Shown here: positions 34,643 through 42,409 of the stretch, one piece after another
Numbering within the stretch: position 1 is the first letter of the stretch
Layout: each line of letters begins with the position of its first letter
Source of the DNA: Sphingobium sp. EM0848
Lineage (GTDB): Bacteria; Pseudomonadota; Alphaproteobacteria; Sphingomonadales; Sphingomonadaceae
NCBI RefSeq assembly: GCF_013375555.1
Contig: NZ_JABXWB010000005.1
Coordinates: 947,501-1,011,500 of the forward strand
Direction of reading: 5' to 3'
DNA: 64,000 nt
Made by a program: the position numbers and the translations under genes
Notes under the pieces: generated by a model
What the model was told of the DNA's origin: nothing
The model's database searches: none
What the model saw: only the letters and a program-made list of their open reading frames with translations

Positions 34643-35835
34643 GCCGCCTGGACCGTCGGGCGGGCATTGCGGCTGGCGCGCCTGCGTTCCGCAAGGGCGG
34701 CGATGACTTCTGCGGCGCGTTCCGACGAAGGGCGGCCGTCAAGATCGAAACTCTCCGCGAAGAGCCGTTCCTGCACGGCGCGATATTTGTCCCGATGCAG
34801 GTCGTTCGCCCGATCCAGCGCTTCGCCGAGCTGGTCGGGATGGGTGATCACTTCCCCCGCCTGCCAATGCGCGAAATTGGGGTCGCCCTGCCATGAGGTG
34901 CCATGGCTGTCGAGGAAGATGCAGGGGCGGGATTGCAGCAGGAATTCATAGACCTGGCTGCTCGCGTCGCCGAGATAGATGTCAGCCGCCATCGTGTAGC
35001 TCATATCCGTCGAAGCCCGGCTTCCCAGATCGAAATGGATATTGTCGCCGTGCAGATAGCGGTTTTCGATGGTCCCGGCACGATTGACGGTCAGCCGGTC
35101 GATGGTGAGGACGAAAGGGCGCTCGAACAGCATGACATGCGGCGCGAAGATCAGTTCGCGTTCGTCATGGCGTCCGAAATGGTCCAGCACTGCCCTGCCA
35201 TGGCGATACCAGGAGGACAGATGTGGTGACACATGGGGATTGTAGAGCACCACCGGCCGCTCACCGATGGAATGATAGGTTCGTCCTGTCTGGCGGACCA
35301 TGTCGAATTTTGGATAGCCGACGATGCTGATCGTTTCGGGATCGACCCCGGCCTCCACGATCAGACGGCGGCGGATTTTTCCGCCCGAACAGAGCACATG
35401 GTCGAACCGTGCGCTCGCCGGGTCGAAGCCGATGGCTCGATCGCCCGCGCCATGGCGGGTATGGACCATGAACAGATTGTCGAGACCATAGCGGGTCTTG
35501 AGCAGCAGAGAGGTCTTTTCCGCCACGACCAGCATGTCGAGGCTGCGAAAGAAATTCAGATTATCACGATAGAGCAGCAGCTTTCCGGCGGGGATCAGGC
35601 CGCCCAGCAACCCGGTGATCCGCTTCGACCGGGCAGCCAGCTTCAACTCGACATGCTGGATGGCCGAGCCCAGCAGCGGTCCCGCCAGCCGCTTTACCTC
35701 CGCCGCCAGCCGGTCGTTGGCCGTGGCGACGATAATTTCCCCATCGAATCCGCCTTTTGCGAGCGCCATGGCGATGGGCAGGCTGTGGGCAACCTGATGA
35801 ATCTGGTCATGGTTGAACAGGAATCCGATGCGCAT
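34639..35835 (-). CDS. GT-B glycosyl/glycerophosphotransferase-like protein (TagB/TagF type)
   Basis: A 398-residue protein, first gene of the glycan operon. The N-terminal Rossmann-like domain starts RIGFLFNHDQIHQVAHSLPI. The C-terminal half has VVLYNPHVSPHLSSWYRHGR, FAPHVMLFER and the acceptor-loop signature ADIYLGDASSQVYEFLLQSRP, close to the DxSS motif of CDP-glycerol glycerophosphotransferases. It could transfer glycerol-phosphate or a nucleotide-activated sugar to a surface glycan. The annotation rests on the C-terminal motif; a plain GT-B glycosyltransferase is the alternative. The following gene starts on its stop codon. Confidence 0.7.
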   Translation of the reverse strand: MRIGFLFNHDQIHQVAHSLPIAMALAKGGFDGEIIVATANDRLAAEVKRLAGPLLGSAIQHVELKLAARSKRITGLLGGLIPAGKLLLYRDNLNFFRSLDMLVVAEKTSLLLKTRYGLDNLFMVHTRHGAGDRAIGFDPASARFDHVLCSGGKIRRRLIVEAGVDPETISIVGYPKFDMVRQTGRTYHSIGERPVVLYNPHVSPHLSSWYRHGRAVLDHFGRHDERELIFAPHVMLFERPFVLTIDRLTVNRAGTIENRYLHGDNIHFDLGSRASTDMSYTMAADIYLGDASSQVYEFLLQSRPCIFLDSHGTSWQGDPNFAHWQAGEVITHPDQLGEALDRANDLHRDKYRAVQERLFAESFDLDGRPSSERAAEVIAALAERRRASRNARPTVQAA

Positions 35836-36010
35836 GAGGAACGGACGTCACGCGCGCCACGTCACCTCAGTCGCATTTGCGGGCAAGGGAAAAAATTTTC
35901 TTCATTGCGCGCTGGACCTTGCAACCGGCGGGTGCAGTGGCCGATTGGAGGAGGGCAGGGAAACGCGCGCCGCTTCCAGCCATTTTGGCATCATGCTCCT
36001 TCCCTAGGAG

Positions 36011-36157
36011 TTGCGGACCCTGTTTCTTATTCTTCTGGTCATCTGGGTGCTTGGAGCCTTTATCGTGCCTGTTGGCGGCAGTCTCATTCACCTGTTGCTT
36101 GTTCTGGCCCTGATCGTTCTGATCTACCAGTTGGTCGCGGGTCGCCGCGTCCCGTAG
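36011..36157 (+). CDS. Lmo0937-family small membrane protein
   Basis: A 48-residue protein with two hydrophobic stretches: FLILLVIWVLGAFIVPVGG and LIHLLLVLALIVLIYQL, ending in AGRRVP. The GG-x-L-I-H-L-L-L-V core is the mark of the Lmo0937 family of two-helix membrane peptides, often stress-induced. The start is a TTG directly after an in-frame TAG, with AGGAG immediately before it; a CTG nine bases further on would give better spacing. It lies between the glycan operon (divergent) and a TonB-dependent receptor gene (convergent). The function is unknown in all members. Confidence 0.75.
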   Translation: MRTLFLILLVIWVLGAFIVPVGGSLIHLLLVLALIVLIYQLVAGRRVP

Positions 36158-36207
36158 CGCCTCTGGACATCAGGCAGCGGGTCTGATTGTGAAGCCTGTT
36201 CAAGTTC

Positions 36208-36237
36208 GCGCCCCTCTCACGCGCTGGAGAGGGGCGC
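36208..36237. terminator. 11-bp-arm hairpin downstream of TonB-receptor gene
   Basis: GCGCCCCTCTC (36208-36218) pairs perfectly with GAGAGGGGCGC (36227-36237) over an 8-base loop. It sits 8 bases beyond the receptor stop on the minus strand and 50 bases after the Lmo0937-like gene on the plus strand. There is no U-tract; it is a probable bidirectional 3'-end hairpin. Confidence 0.55.
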
Positions 36238-36244
36238 CATCCTG

Positions 36245-38782
36245 TCAGTTGCCGAAGTTATACCGCAAGCGGATGCCGTACATACGCGGTTCGCCGAAGA
36301 TCTGCGACTGGGAACCGACCTGATTGTACACGCCGCTGTTCGACATGAAATATTGCTTGTTGAGCAGATTGGTTCCGAAGACCGACACGTCCAGGTCCGT
36401 ACCCATGGCCTTTTTCCAGTCCAATGAGGCGGACAGGAGGCCGTAGGACGGCAGCTTGGCACCCGGTTCCCAGGTCACGTTCGTGCCGCGGAACTTTTCG
36501 AGCTGATTGCCGGCCTGTTGCCGACTGGACGTCCAGGCATAGCTGACGAACAGGCTGACATTTCCGACATTATCCGGCGTCGGCAGCGCAAGGCGGCCAT
36601 AAACAGAGAAGATGTCGGGTGCCAGATACTGCAGAGGAATGCAGCGCAGGTCCGGGGTGGTTGTCTTCGCGAAATTGTTCGAAGTGGTGGAGTTGCAATC
36701 CCAGACCGGTTGGGGCGCTGTATAGGTGAAGGATTTGTAATGCGCGTCGATGTGACTGTAGTTTCCGCCGATTTCAAGTGCATCGACGGGCTTGAACATA
36801 GCTTCTATTTCGACACCGCGGATCACCGCCTTGGCAGTACTCAACGTAGCTGCACCACTTTGACGGGTGGTGGGATTGAAGTCCGCCAGGCCGCGCTGGA
36901 TCTGGCTGTAATCCATGTTGAAGCCGTTGACGTTCAGGCGAACCGGGCGATTTGCGACCCGGAAGTCGGACTTGAAGCCCGCTTCCCAGTCGGTCACATA
37001 TTCGGGACCGAATTGCGTGAATTGCAGGTTGACCGCATAGGCATTGAAGCCGCCCGCCTTATATCCGCGCGAAACCTTGGCGTAGAGCATCAGATTGTCG
37101 ATCGGGCGATAGTCAAGACCGATCGTCCAGTTCGGCGCTGAACTCTTCAGATGGCCTTCATACCGGCAACCGCGCGTGGCGGCGGTAATGGAGTTTTCGA
37201 CGTTGGCGCGTGCTACCGACACGCCATCGAACGAACATCTGACATTATCGGGGCCGGACCCCGGATATATGGCGGGGTTAAAGCCGACGGTAAAACCATC
37301 GATCTGGTCCCAGGTATAGCGGTAACCTGCCGTCAGGCGCAGACGATCGAGTGCGGGAGCAAAGGCCCCGAAATCGAGTGTGGCCTGCGCGAAAAGCGCC
37401 TTCGATTCGTTGGTCACGCCGACCTCGCGGTCGCCGGCACAGAGCAGGGAGCCGGCTTCGCCCGGCAGGGCGCATACGGTCGTCCCGTAATAATGCATCA
37501 TGCCACCCGGCGTCTGCTTGGAATAGAAACCGCCCAGCGTATAGGTCAGCTTCTTGTCCAGCGCTTCGCCCTGAAGTTGCAGTTCCTCCGTGAACAGCTT
37601 GAAGTAATCTTTCGGTGCAGTACGGCTCAGCGAGGTCACGCCGGTGTCATTGATATTGATGATCGTGCCGTCTTGGTCGCTCGCATAAGAGGATTTGAGC
37701 GAAGCATAGCTGATGATGTTGCGCAGCTTCAGTCCGTCAGCCAGGCCAATATCGGTGCTGTTGCTGATGCCCCAGGTTTCGACCTTGGCGAAATCGTCAA
37801 GGCCATGGGCGACGGTGCGGATGCCGCGCGCCTGCTGATCGGCAATCAACTTGCGAAAGGCGTTGCAATTGGGATCGGCATTGGCCCCGCTGGTCGGGCA
37901 GAAATTGAGGCTCGGGACGCCGAAGGAACTGAACCCCTGAAGCAGCGGATAGTTGAAGGCGATCGGCACGATGCCGGTGCCGTTCGTGCTCGAATAGCCG
38001 TAATAGGCCATGGTATAGTTAGTGATGGCCTCGATCGGCTGCCATTCGACGCCGATGCGGCCCATGCGCCAATGTTCGTTGTCGCGATCCTTGTTCCACT
38101 GGATATCGTGGGTATAGCCGTCGCGATCGCGCGAGGCGCCGACGAGGCGGACCCGCAAGGTGTCCGTGAGCGGCAGGTTCAGCACGCCTTCGAACTCAGT
38201 CATATTGTAATTGCCGAAGGCCCCGGAGAGATGGCCTTCCAGCTTGTCGGTGGGGCGTGCCGCCGTCAGCAGGACCGCGCCGCCAGTGGTGTTGCGCCCG
38301 AACAGCGTGCCCTGCGCGCCTGAGAGAATCTGGACGTTCTGGAGGTCGACGAAGTTACCCGGTCCGCCCTGCTGGCTGAGGCTGAATGCTGTCGGCAGCG
38401 GCACTTCATTCAGATAGACGACCACGCCCGGCGAGCCCTGGAACGAAGCGCCCTGACCGCGAATGGCGGGCGCCATCACGTCACGGGCAGCCTGGCCGTT
38501 TGGTGCGATGATAAGGGAAGGGACCTGGCTCTGCAGCCCTTGCAGGTTGGTGATGCTGCGCTCGCGCAAGCCTTCGGACGAAACGGCGGTGATGGCGATC
38601 GGCACGGTTTGCGACCGTTCTTCACGGCGCTGGGCTGTCACGATAATCTCTGCCAGGCCTGTTTCCCTGGAAACAGCCTGATCGCTTTCCTGGGCGGCCA
38701 TTGCGACCAGCGGTTCGAAGCCCATCAAGGCGCTGCCTGCCAGCAATGCCAGACGCAATACGGGCTTTTTCGCGAATTTCAT
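36245..38782 (-). CDS. TonB-dependent receptor
   Basis: An 845-residue outer-membrane receptor. The signal peptide (about 1-29) is followed by a TonB-box-like region, GLAEIIVTAQRREERSQTVP. The plug (LQSQVPSLIIAPNGQAARDV, AIRGQGASFQGSPGVVVYL, QGTLFGRNTTGGAVLLT) and a 22-strand barrel ending in RYNFGN follow. The plug type, with IIVTAQRRE and the LFGRNTTGG loop, is the sphingomonad catabolic class rather than the siderophore class at 59718. The ATG at 38782 has AGGAGG 9 bases upstream; a longer TTG frame to 38803 overlaps that site. The AT-rich promoter region carries repeated elements. The substrate is unknown; the neighbouring catabolic genes suggest an organic nutrient. Confidence 0.93.
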   Translation of the reverse strand: MKFAKKPVLRLALLAGSALMGFEPLVAMAAQESDQAVSRETGLAEIIVTAQRREERSQTVPIAITAVSSEGLRERSITNLQGLQSQVPSLIIAPNGQAARDVMAPAIRGQGASFQGSPGVVVYLNEVPLPTAFSLSQQGGPGNFVDLQNVQILSGAQGTLFGRNTTGGAVLLTAARPTDKLEGHLSGAFGNYNMTEFEGVLNLPLTDTLRVRLVGASRDRDGYTHDIQWNKDRDNEHWRMGRIGVEWQPIEAITNYTMAYYGYSSTNGTGIVPIAFNYPLLQGFSSFGVPSLNFCPTSGANADPNCNAFRKLIADQQARGIRTVAHGLDDFAKVETWGISNSTDIGLADGLKLRNIISYASLKSSYASDQDGTIININDTGVTSLSRTAPKDYFKLFTEELQLQGEALDKKLTYTLGGFYSKQTPGGMMHYYGTTVCALPGEAGSLLCAGDREVGVTNESKALFAQATLDFGAFAPALDRLRLTAGYRYTWDQIDGFTVGFNPAIYPGSGPDNVRCSFDGVSVARANVENSITAATRGCRYEGHLKSSAPNWTIGLDYRPIDNLMLYAKVSRGYKAGGFNAYAVNLQFTQFGPEYVTDWEAGFKSDFRVANRPVRLNVNGFNMDYSQIQRGLADFNPTTRQSGAATLSTAKAVIRGVEIEAMFKPVDALEIGGNYSHIDAHYKSFTYTAPQPVWDCNSTTSNNFAKTTTPDLRCIPLQYLAPDIFSVYGRLALPTPDNVGNVSLFVSYAWTSSRQQAGNQLEKFRGTNVTWEPGAKLPSYGLLSASLDWKKAMGTDLDVSVFGTNLLNKQYFMSNSGVYNQVGSQSQIFGEPRMYGIRLRYNFGN

Positions 38783-38926
38783 CGTCCATCCCCTCCTGTT
38801 CAACGTCTTATTGTGCTTCCGGTAACATGTGATGTGGCAGTTTTCTGCCTGACATGTCTCACCTGCGCCGGAACGTCGTCATATGAAAACCCGACTCTCG
38901 GTCGACAATTTTCTCTAACACATATC

Positions 38927-38998
38927 GCGTATAAATATAATTCATGATTTACGCAAATCATTTTTATGGTGTCCAGCTTACTTTGATATGCGTATAAA
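38927..38998. repeat. direct repeat GCGTATAAA, 63 bp apart, flanking a palindrome
   Basis: GCGTATAAA occurs at 38927-38935 and 38990-38998, each preceded by ATAT (with one extra C in the first copy). The 63-bp period equals six helical turns, so bound proteins would face the same side. Between them ATGATTT (38944-38950) and AAATCAT (38955-38961) form a perfect inverted repeat with a 4-base spacer. The elements lie 145-216 bases upstream of the TonB-receptor start and may be regulator sites. Confidence 0.45.
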
Positions 38999-39051
38999 AT
39001 TTCGCCGAAAAAAAGCAGTTCCCTGTTTTTTGAGGCGCTTCTCGGGGTCGC

Positions 39052-39062
39052 GGGGGGGGGGG
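39052..39062. repeat. homopolymer run of 11 G
   Basis: Eleven consecutive G residues lie between the TonB-receptor promoter region and the truncated SDR remnant. Such tracts slip during replication, but no reading frame crosses it, so any effect would be on transcription. The exact length may also be a sequencing uncertainty. Confidence 0.7.
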
Positions 39063-39107
39063 TAACTCAGCCTGCCGCGGTGAGAAAATCCTGATCCTCG
39101 ATCCTTC

Positions 39108-39407
39108 TCACGGCATGCAGGCGCCGCTGCCGACGGGCACGAGCTGTCCGGTAATGCCGTTCAACGCGCCGGAGGCCGGGAACATGGCGAGATTGGCGAT
39201 GTCCTCCGGTTTGCCCAGTCGCTTGATCAGCAGGTTGTTCAAGTTCAACAGTGCGCCATCCTCCAGCGCCGTCTGCATGCCTTCGGATGTGTCCATGGTT
39301 CGCCGAACATCGCTGCCATCGTTATGGGCAAGGTCAACATCGGCGTCATTCCACCCCCTCATTATCTTGTCGGACCCGATCGATTTTATCGCTTTGGTCC
39401 GAATCAT
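39108..39407 (-). pseudogene. C-terminal remnant of an SDR gene
   Basis: The last 60-70 codons of a 99-codon frame match the C-terminal end of short-chain dehydrogenases. LLIKRLGKPEDIANLAMFPASG and then NGITGQLVPVGSGACMP are the typical rLG-pedIAn-a-FLaS and iTGq---DGG elements. The preceding part (RRTMDTSEGMQTALEDG) matches the mobile substrate loop. The nucleotide-binding motif, the catalytic serine and the YxxxK are all absent, and upstream codons up to 39407 bear no SDR similarity. It is therefore an N-terminally truncated, non-functional remnant next to a fused regulator gene and a G11 tract, which points to a past rearrangement here. Confidence 0.8.
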
Positions 39408-39526
39408 CCATTTTGATGGTGCGATGTTACGGGTCGCAATCGCAGCTTACATCATCCAGAATGACTACGCAAAAATTTAAGGTGGACGGTTGTATTTTCT
39501 CAGAATCGTAAGAATCATGCCTATTG

Positions 39527-39540
39527 GGCACGAATCATAA
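39527..39540. promoter_or_regulatory. GGCACGAATCATAA motif, copy 1
   Basis: The 14-base motif GGCACGAATCATAA lies about 93 bases upstream of the start of the fused LuxR-type regulator. A copy differing at one position (GGCACGAACCATAA) is at 44295-44308, between the ThDP-enzyme and dioxygenase genes. Shared placement in two promoter gaps of one cluster suggests a binding site, perhaps of the regulator itself. Confidence 0.45.
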
Positions 39541-39632
39541 GGCAGCGGCCCATCGGCGCTCGTCGGCTGAGTTATAAATACCAGTCATATGCGCGAGTGC
39601 AGGGATTGGATCGCGGTGGAGGCTATGTCGGC

Positions 39633-41168
39633 ATGGCAAAGGGGATCAAGATCAGCGACAGCGAACGGGAAAGCCTCAGGAAGATCGTCAATTCCCCTAT
39701 ATCCTCCGCCTCGCTCGTCCAGCGTTCCAAAATCATATTGGCGTCCGGTGTTCCGGACGCGTCCTCCACGGATATTGCGCGGCAATATGGTGCGTCGGTG
39801 GCAACTGTTCGTCGTTGGCAGAAGCAGTTTTCAGAACACAGAATTAAAGGTCTGGCTGACGCACATCGCACTGGTGCTCCCCGTCAAATTGATGAAGTGG
39901 TCCGTAAGGAAATTTTCGATCTTCATACAGATGGCCTCGATACACGCGAAATCGCTCGGCATTGTGCCATAAGCCAAAGTTCTGTTTCCCGTATCATACG
40001 TCACATGACATCAAGCGTGGATTGTCATTCGGAGAATGCGGTATCTACGCCCGATATAGAGGCGCTGGTTCTGGAATTGTTCGAAAGTCTTGCGGATGAA
40101 ACTCCCATGACCCGGTTCCTCAAGGCAATTCAGACTGTTACCCGATCTGATTATTGCACTTTGCTTACCTTTTCAAAAAACCGGAGAAAGCCGAATCTGG
40201 TATTGTCCGACGGACAACCGTGGAAAGGAACGGAAGATTATATCAATATATATCATACAAAGGAATTTCTTTCTTCGATTCCGGAGGGTGTAGTCGTTAC
40301 CATCAGTGATTACTTCTCCCCTGAAGAAATCCATGAAAATGGATATTATCGGGAATATTTGAGTCGATATGGGGTGGAGCATATCCTTGGCGTAGACATT
40401 GGAACCATACGCGGGATATCCGGAAAATTTCGGCTGGCTCGCCACGGACAAAATGAAGACTTCGGACCTGAAGAGAGATCCCTTGTCAAATCCCTGATCC
40501 CCTATCTTCGGGCCGCCCTGAATCTCTTCGTGATGCGGGTTGATATGCAGGCAGAGAAAGACGCCCTGTCTGCCACCGTGTCGGGAATGTCCGTGGGGCG
40601 GATTTTGGTCGATCTGGACGGCCAGGTCCTGGAAGCCAATCCGCCTGCGCTGGCAATATTGGAGCAACGGGACGGTTTGTTCCTGAATGGCGACAGGCTG
40701 GTGCTGGATGAACCAAAAAAGTCCAAGCAGCTTTATGAGCTGATCCGGAAAAATGCGGAGGGCCAGTTGGAGCCCGGGACACGGGGGGCCGCGCGGGCGA
40801 TGATGATCGATCGTCCGTCAGGACGGGAAAGCATCAGCCTGGTGGTCGGCTCTGGTTGCCAGGGGCGTCGACTCGCGATGCGGCAAACCGCGCTCATCCA
40901 TCTTGTCGATCCGGCACAGCCCCGCATTTCCGTGATCGACGCCCTGATCCAGCTGTTTGGATTGACACCAACCGAAGCGAAGGTGGCACTGTCTCTCTCC
41001 AATGGGCATGCCATTGCTGAAACGGCGCAGGCCAGCGGGACGAGCAAGAACACGACCCGGTCCCATGTCCGCTCGATCTTTGCGAAAATGGGAATCAATC
41101 GTCAGTCGGATTTGATCAGGACGGTCCTCATCAGCGTCGCAATGCTGCCCATGCAGGATCACTCATAG
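39633..41168 (+). CDS. LuxR-type regulator fused to IS630-transposase-like DNA-binding domain
   Basis: A 511-residue regulator. Residues about 1-95 match the helix-turn-helix of IS630-family transposases: SLVQRSKIILASGVPDASST, then DIARQYGASVATVRRWQKQF and the linker GLADAHRTGAPRQID. A second HTH follows at 102-125 (DTREIARHCAISQSSVSRII). Residues about 140-300 are a GAF-like sensor domain, then a PAS-like segment (305-360), and the C-terminal LuxR HTH is at about 441-500 (FGLTPTEAKVALSLSNGHAI, SKNTTRSHVRSIFAKMG). No DDE catalytic domain is present. The start at 39633 has GGAGG 10 bases upstream; a GTG at 39597 is possible. The middle of the gene is visibly AT-rich against its neighbours, suggesting transfer. 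Its 3' end overlaps the convergent MFS gene by 10 bases. Confidence 0.85.
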   Translation: MAKGIKISDSERESLRKIVNSPISSASLVQRSKIILASGVPDASSTDIARQYGASVATVRRWQKQFSEHRIKGLADAHRTGAPRQIDEVVRKEIFDLHTDGLDTREIARHCAISQSSVSRIIRHMTSSVDCHSENAVSTPDIEALVLELFESLADETPMTRFLKAIQTVTRSDYCTLLTFSKNRRKPNLVLSDGQPWKGTEDYINIYHTKEFLSSIPEGVVVTISDYFSPEEIHENGYYREYLSRYGVEHILGVDIGTIRGISGKFRLARHGQNEDFGPEERSLVKSLIPYLRAALNLFVMRVDMQAEKDALSATVSGMSVGRILVDLDGQVLEANPPALAILEQRDGLFLNGDRLVLDEPKKSKQLYELIRKNAEGQLEPGTRGAARAMMIDRPSGRESISLVVGSGCQGRRLAMRQTALIHLVDPAQPRISVIDALIQLFGLTPTEAKVALSLSNGHAIAETAQASGTSKNTTRSHVRSIFAKMGINRQSDLIRTVLISVAMLPMQDHS

Positions 41169-42409
41169 GTACGCCAGCTTTCTGTTCTGACGGGCAGAAT
41201 GGCGAGTGCGGCGAGCATGGCGGCGAGGCCGAATATCAGGAAGGCTGAACTATAGCTGTGGGTGCTGTCATAGGCATGACCGATAAAGCGCAGGGCGCTC
41301 AGCGTCAGGGGAATTTGGATGAGGGCCATCAACCCCATGACCGAACCATAGGATGCAACGCCGAAACGGATCGCAACAAACGCTGCCCAAAGAGGCGCGG
41401 ACCCACCCACGGCGGCCCCTACGATCAATGAGGCGGCCATCAGGACGCCATAGCCTGGCTGAGCCAACAGGACGGTCAGGAATATCTCGGTCAGCACGGC
41501 AAGCGCGATCAGCAGCCAGCGAAGGTCGACGCGATCGGCCAGCGCGCCGATGGCGAGCTTGCCGAGGATCGCCGACCCGGAAATCGCTGATACCAGCATC
41601 GCGGCGGCCGGCACCGAAAATCCCCGATCCGTGCCATAGGCGACCAGGGACGCGAGCAGCGCCTGGTCGATACCGAAGAGCAGGCCGACGGAGAGGGTGA
41701 TCAACCAGAAATCACGTGTGCGCCAAAGCATTCGCGCCGTCCACCGGGGCGTTTGCTGACCGCTGGCTACTGTTCCCGTCGCGGATCGATCGGGATTGAG
41801 GTCCTGGTCCCGCATGAGCAATAGGCCGAGACCGCCAACCAGCAGGCAGACGAGAAGGCCGAGCATGACCAGAGCGGCCCGCCAGCCGAACCGCTCGACC
41901 AACGCCGCCATCAACGGGAGTACCAGGAAGCCTCCTGCGGATGTCGCGACCGATACGATGCCCAGCGCCCTGCCACGCCCCTTATCGAACCAGCGGGAGG
42001 TCAGGGTCGACGCGGTCAGTGGACCCAGCATCGCGGTTCCGGTCGCCAGCAAAAGCAGCGTCGCGGCGCTCATGGCCCATAGCGACGTACTCAATGCGAC
42101 GGCCATCGCCCCGCCGCCAAAGATCAGCGCCCCCAATGTCACCACCAGTCGGCTGGGAACCCGGTCGAGCATCCGCCCGATGAAGGGAGAGGATATCGCC
42201 ATGCCGATGAGCAGCAGCATCAGGCCGATATTCACATCGGCGCGGGGCAGGCGATATTCTGCGGCAATCGGCTTTACCAGCAGTGCAAAGCCGTAGGAGG
42301 TGATGCCGATCACCAACATCTGCGCCACGAACAGGATCGCGACGACGACCCAGCCACAATATAGCGGCGCGCGCGCGGGTTGCGCGGCGATGTCCTTCGC
42401 GGCGGTCAT
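41159..42409 (-). CDS. MFS transporter
   Basis: A 416-residue, 12-helix major facilitator resembling the oxalate/monocarboxylate group. The first helix is YCGWVVVAILFVAQMLVIGI, motif A is IGRMLDRVPSRL, and SRWFDKGRGRALGIVSVATS is in helix 4-5. It is translationally coupled to the ThDP enzyme upstream (4-base overlap at 42406-42409) and so probably imports that enzyme's substrate, such as a 2-oxo acid, or removes its product. It ends in a 10-base overlap with the LuxR-type gene. Confidence 0.87.
   Translation of the reverse strand: MTAAKDIAAQPARAPLYCGWVVVAILFVAQMLVIGITSYGFALLVKPIAAEYRLPRADVNIGLMLLLIGMAISSPFIGRMLDRVPSRLVVTLGALIFGGGAMAVALSTSLWAMSAATLLLLATGTAMLGPLTASTLTSRWFDKGRGRALGIVSVATSAGGFLVLPLMAALVERFGWRAALVMLGLLVCLLVGGLGLLLMRDQDLNPDRSATGTVASGQQTPRWTARMLWRTRDFWLITLSVGLLFGIDQALLASLVAYGTDRGFSVPAAAMLVSAISGSAILGKLAIGALADRVDLRWLLIALAVLTEIFLTVLLAQPGYGVLMAASLIVGAAVGGSAPLWAAFVAIRFGVASYGSVMGLMALIQIPLTLSALRFIGHAYDSTHSYSSAFLIFGLAAMLAALAILPVRTESWRTYE

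Larger units (their letters stand above)
38783..39107. other. 325-bp AT-rich intergenic region with repeats and G11 tract
   Basis: This is the promoter region of the TonB receptor, clearly lower in GC than its surroundings. It contains a direct repeat GCGTATAAA (38927-38935 and 38990-38998), an inverted repeat between them, and a run of eleven G at 39052-39062 near the SDR remnant. No gene is seen. Confidence 0.5.

Noticed and set aside
37151..38323. A 390-codon plus-strand frame opposite the first TonB receptor
   Set aside because: It lies wholly inside the receptor gene, with shadow-type composition.
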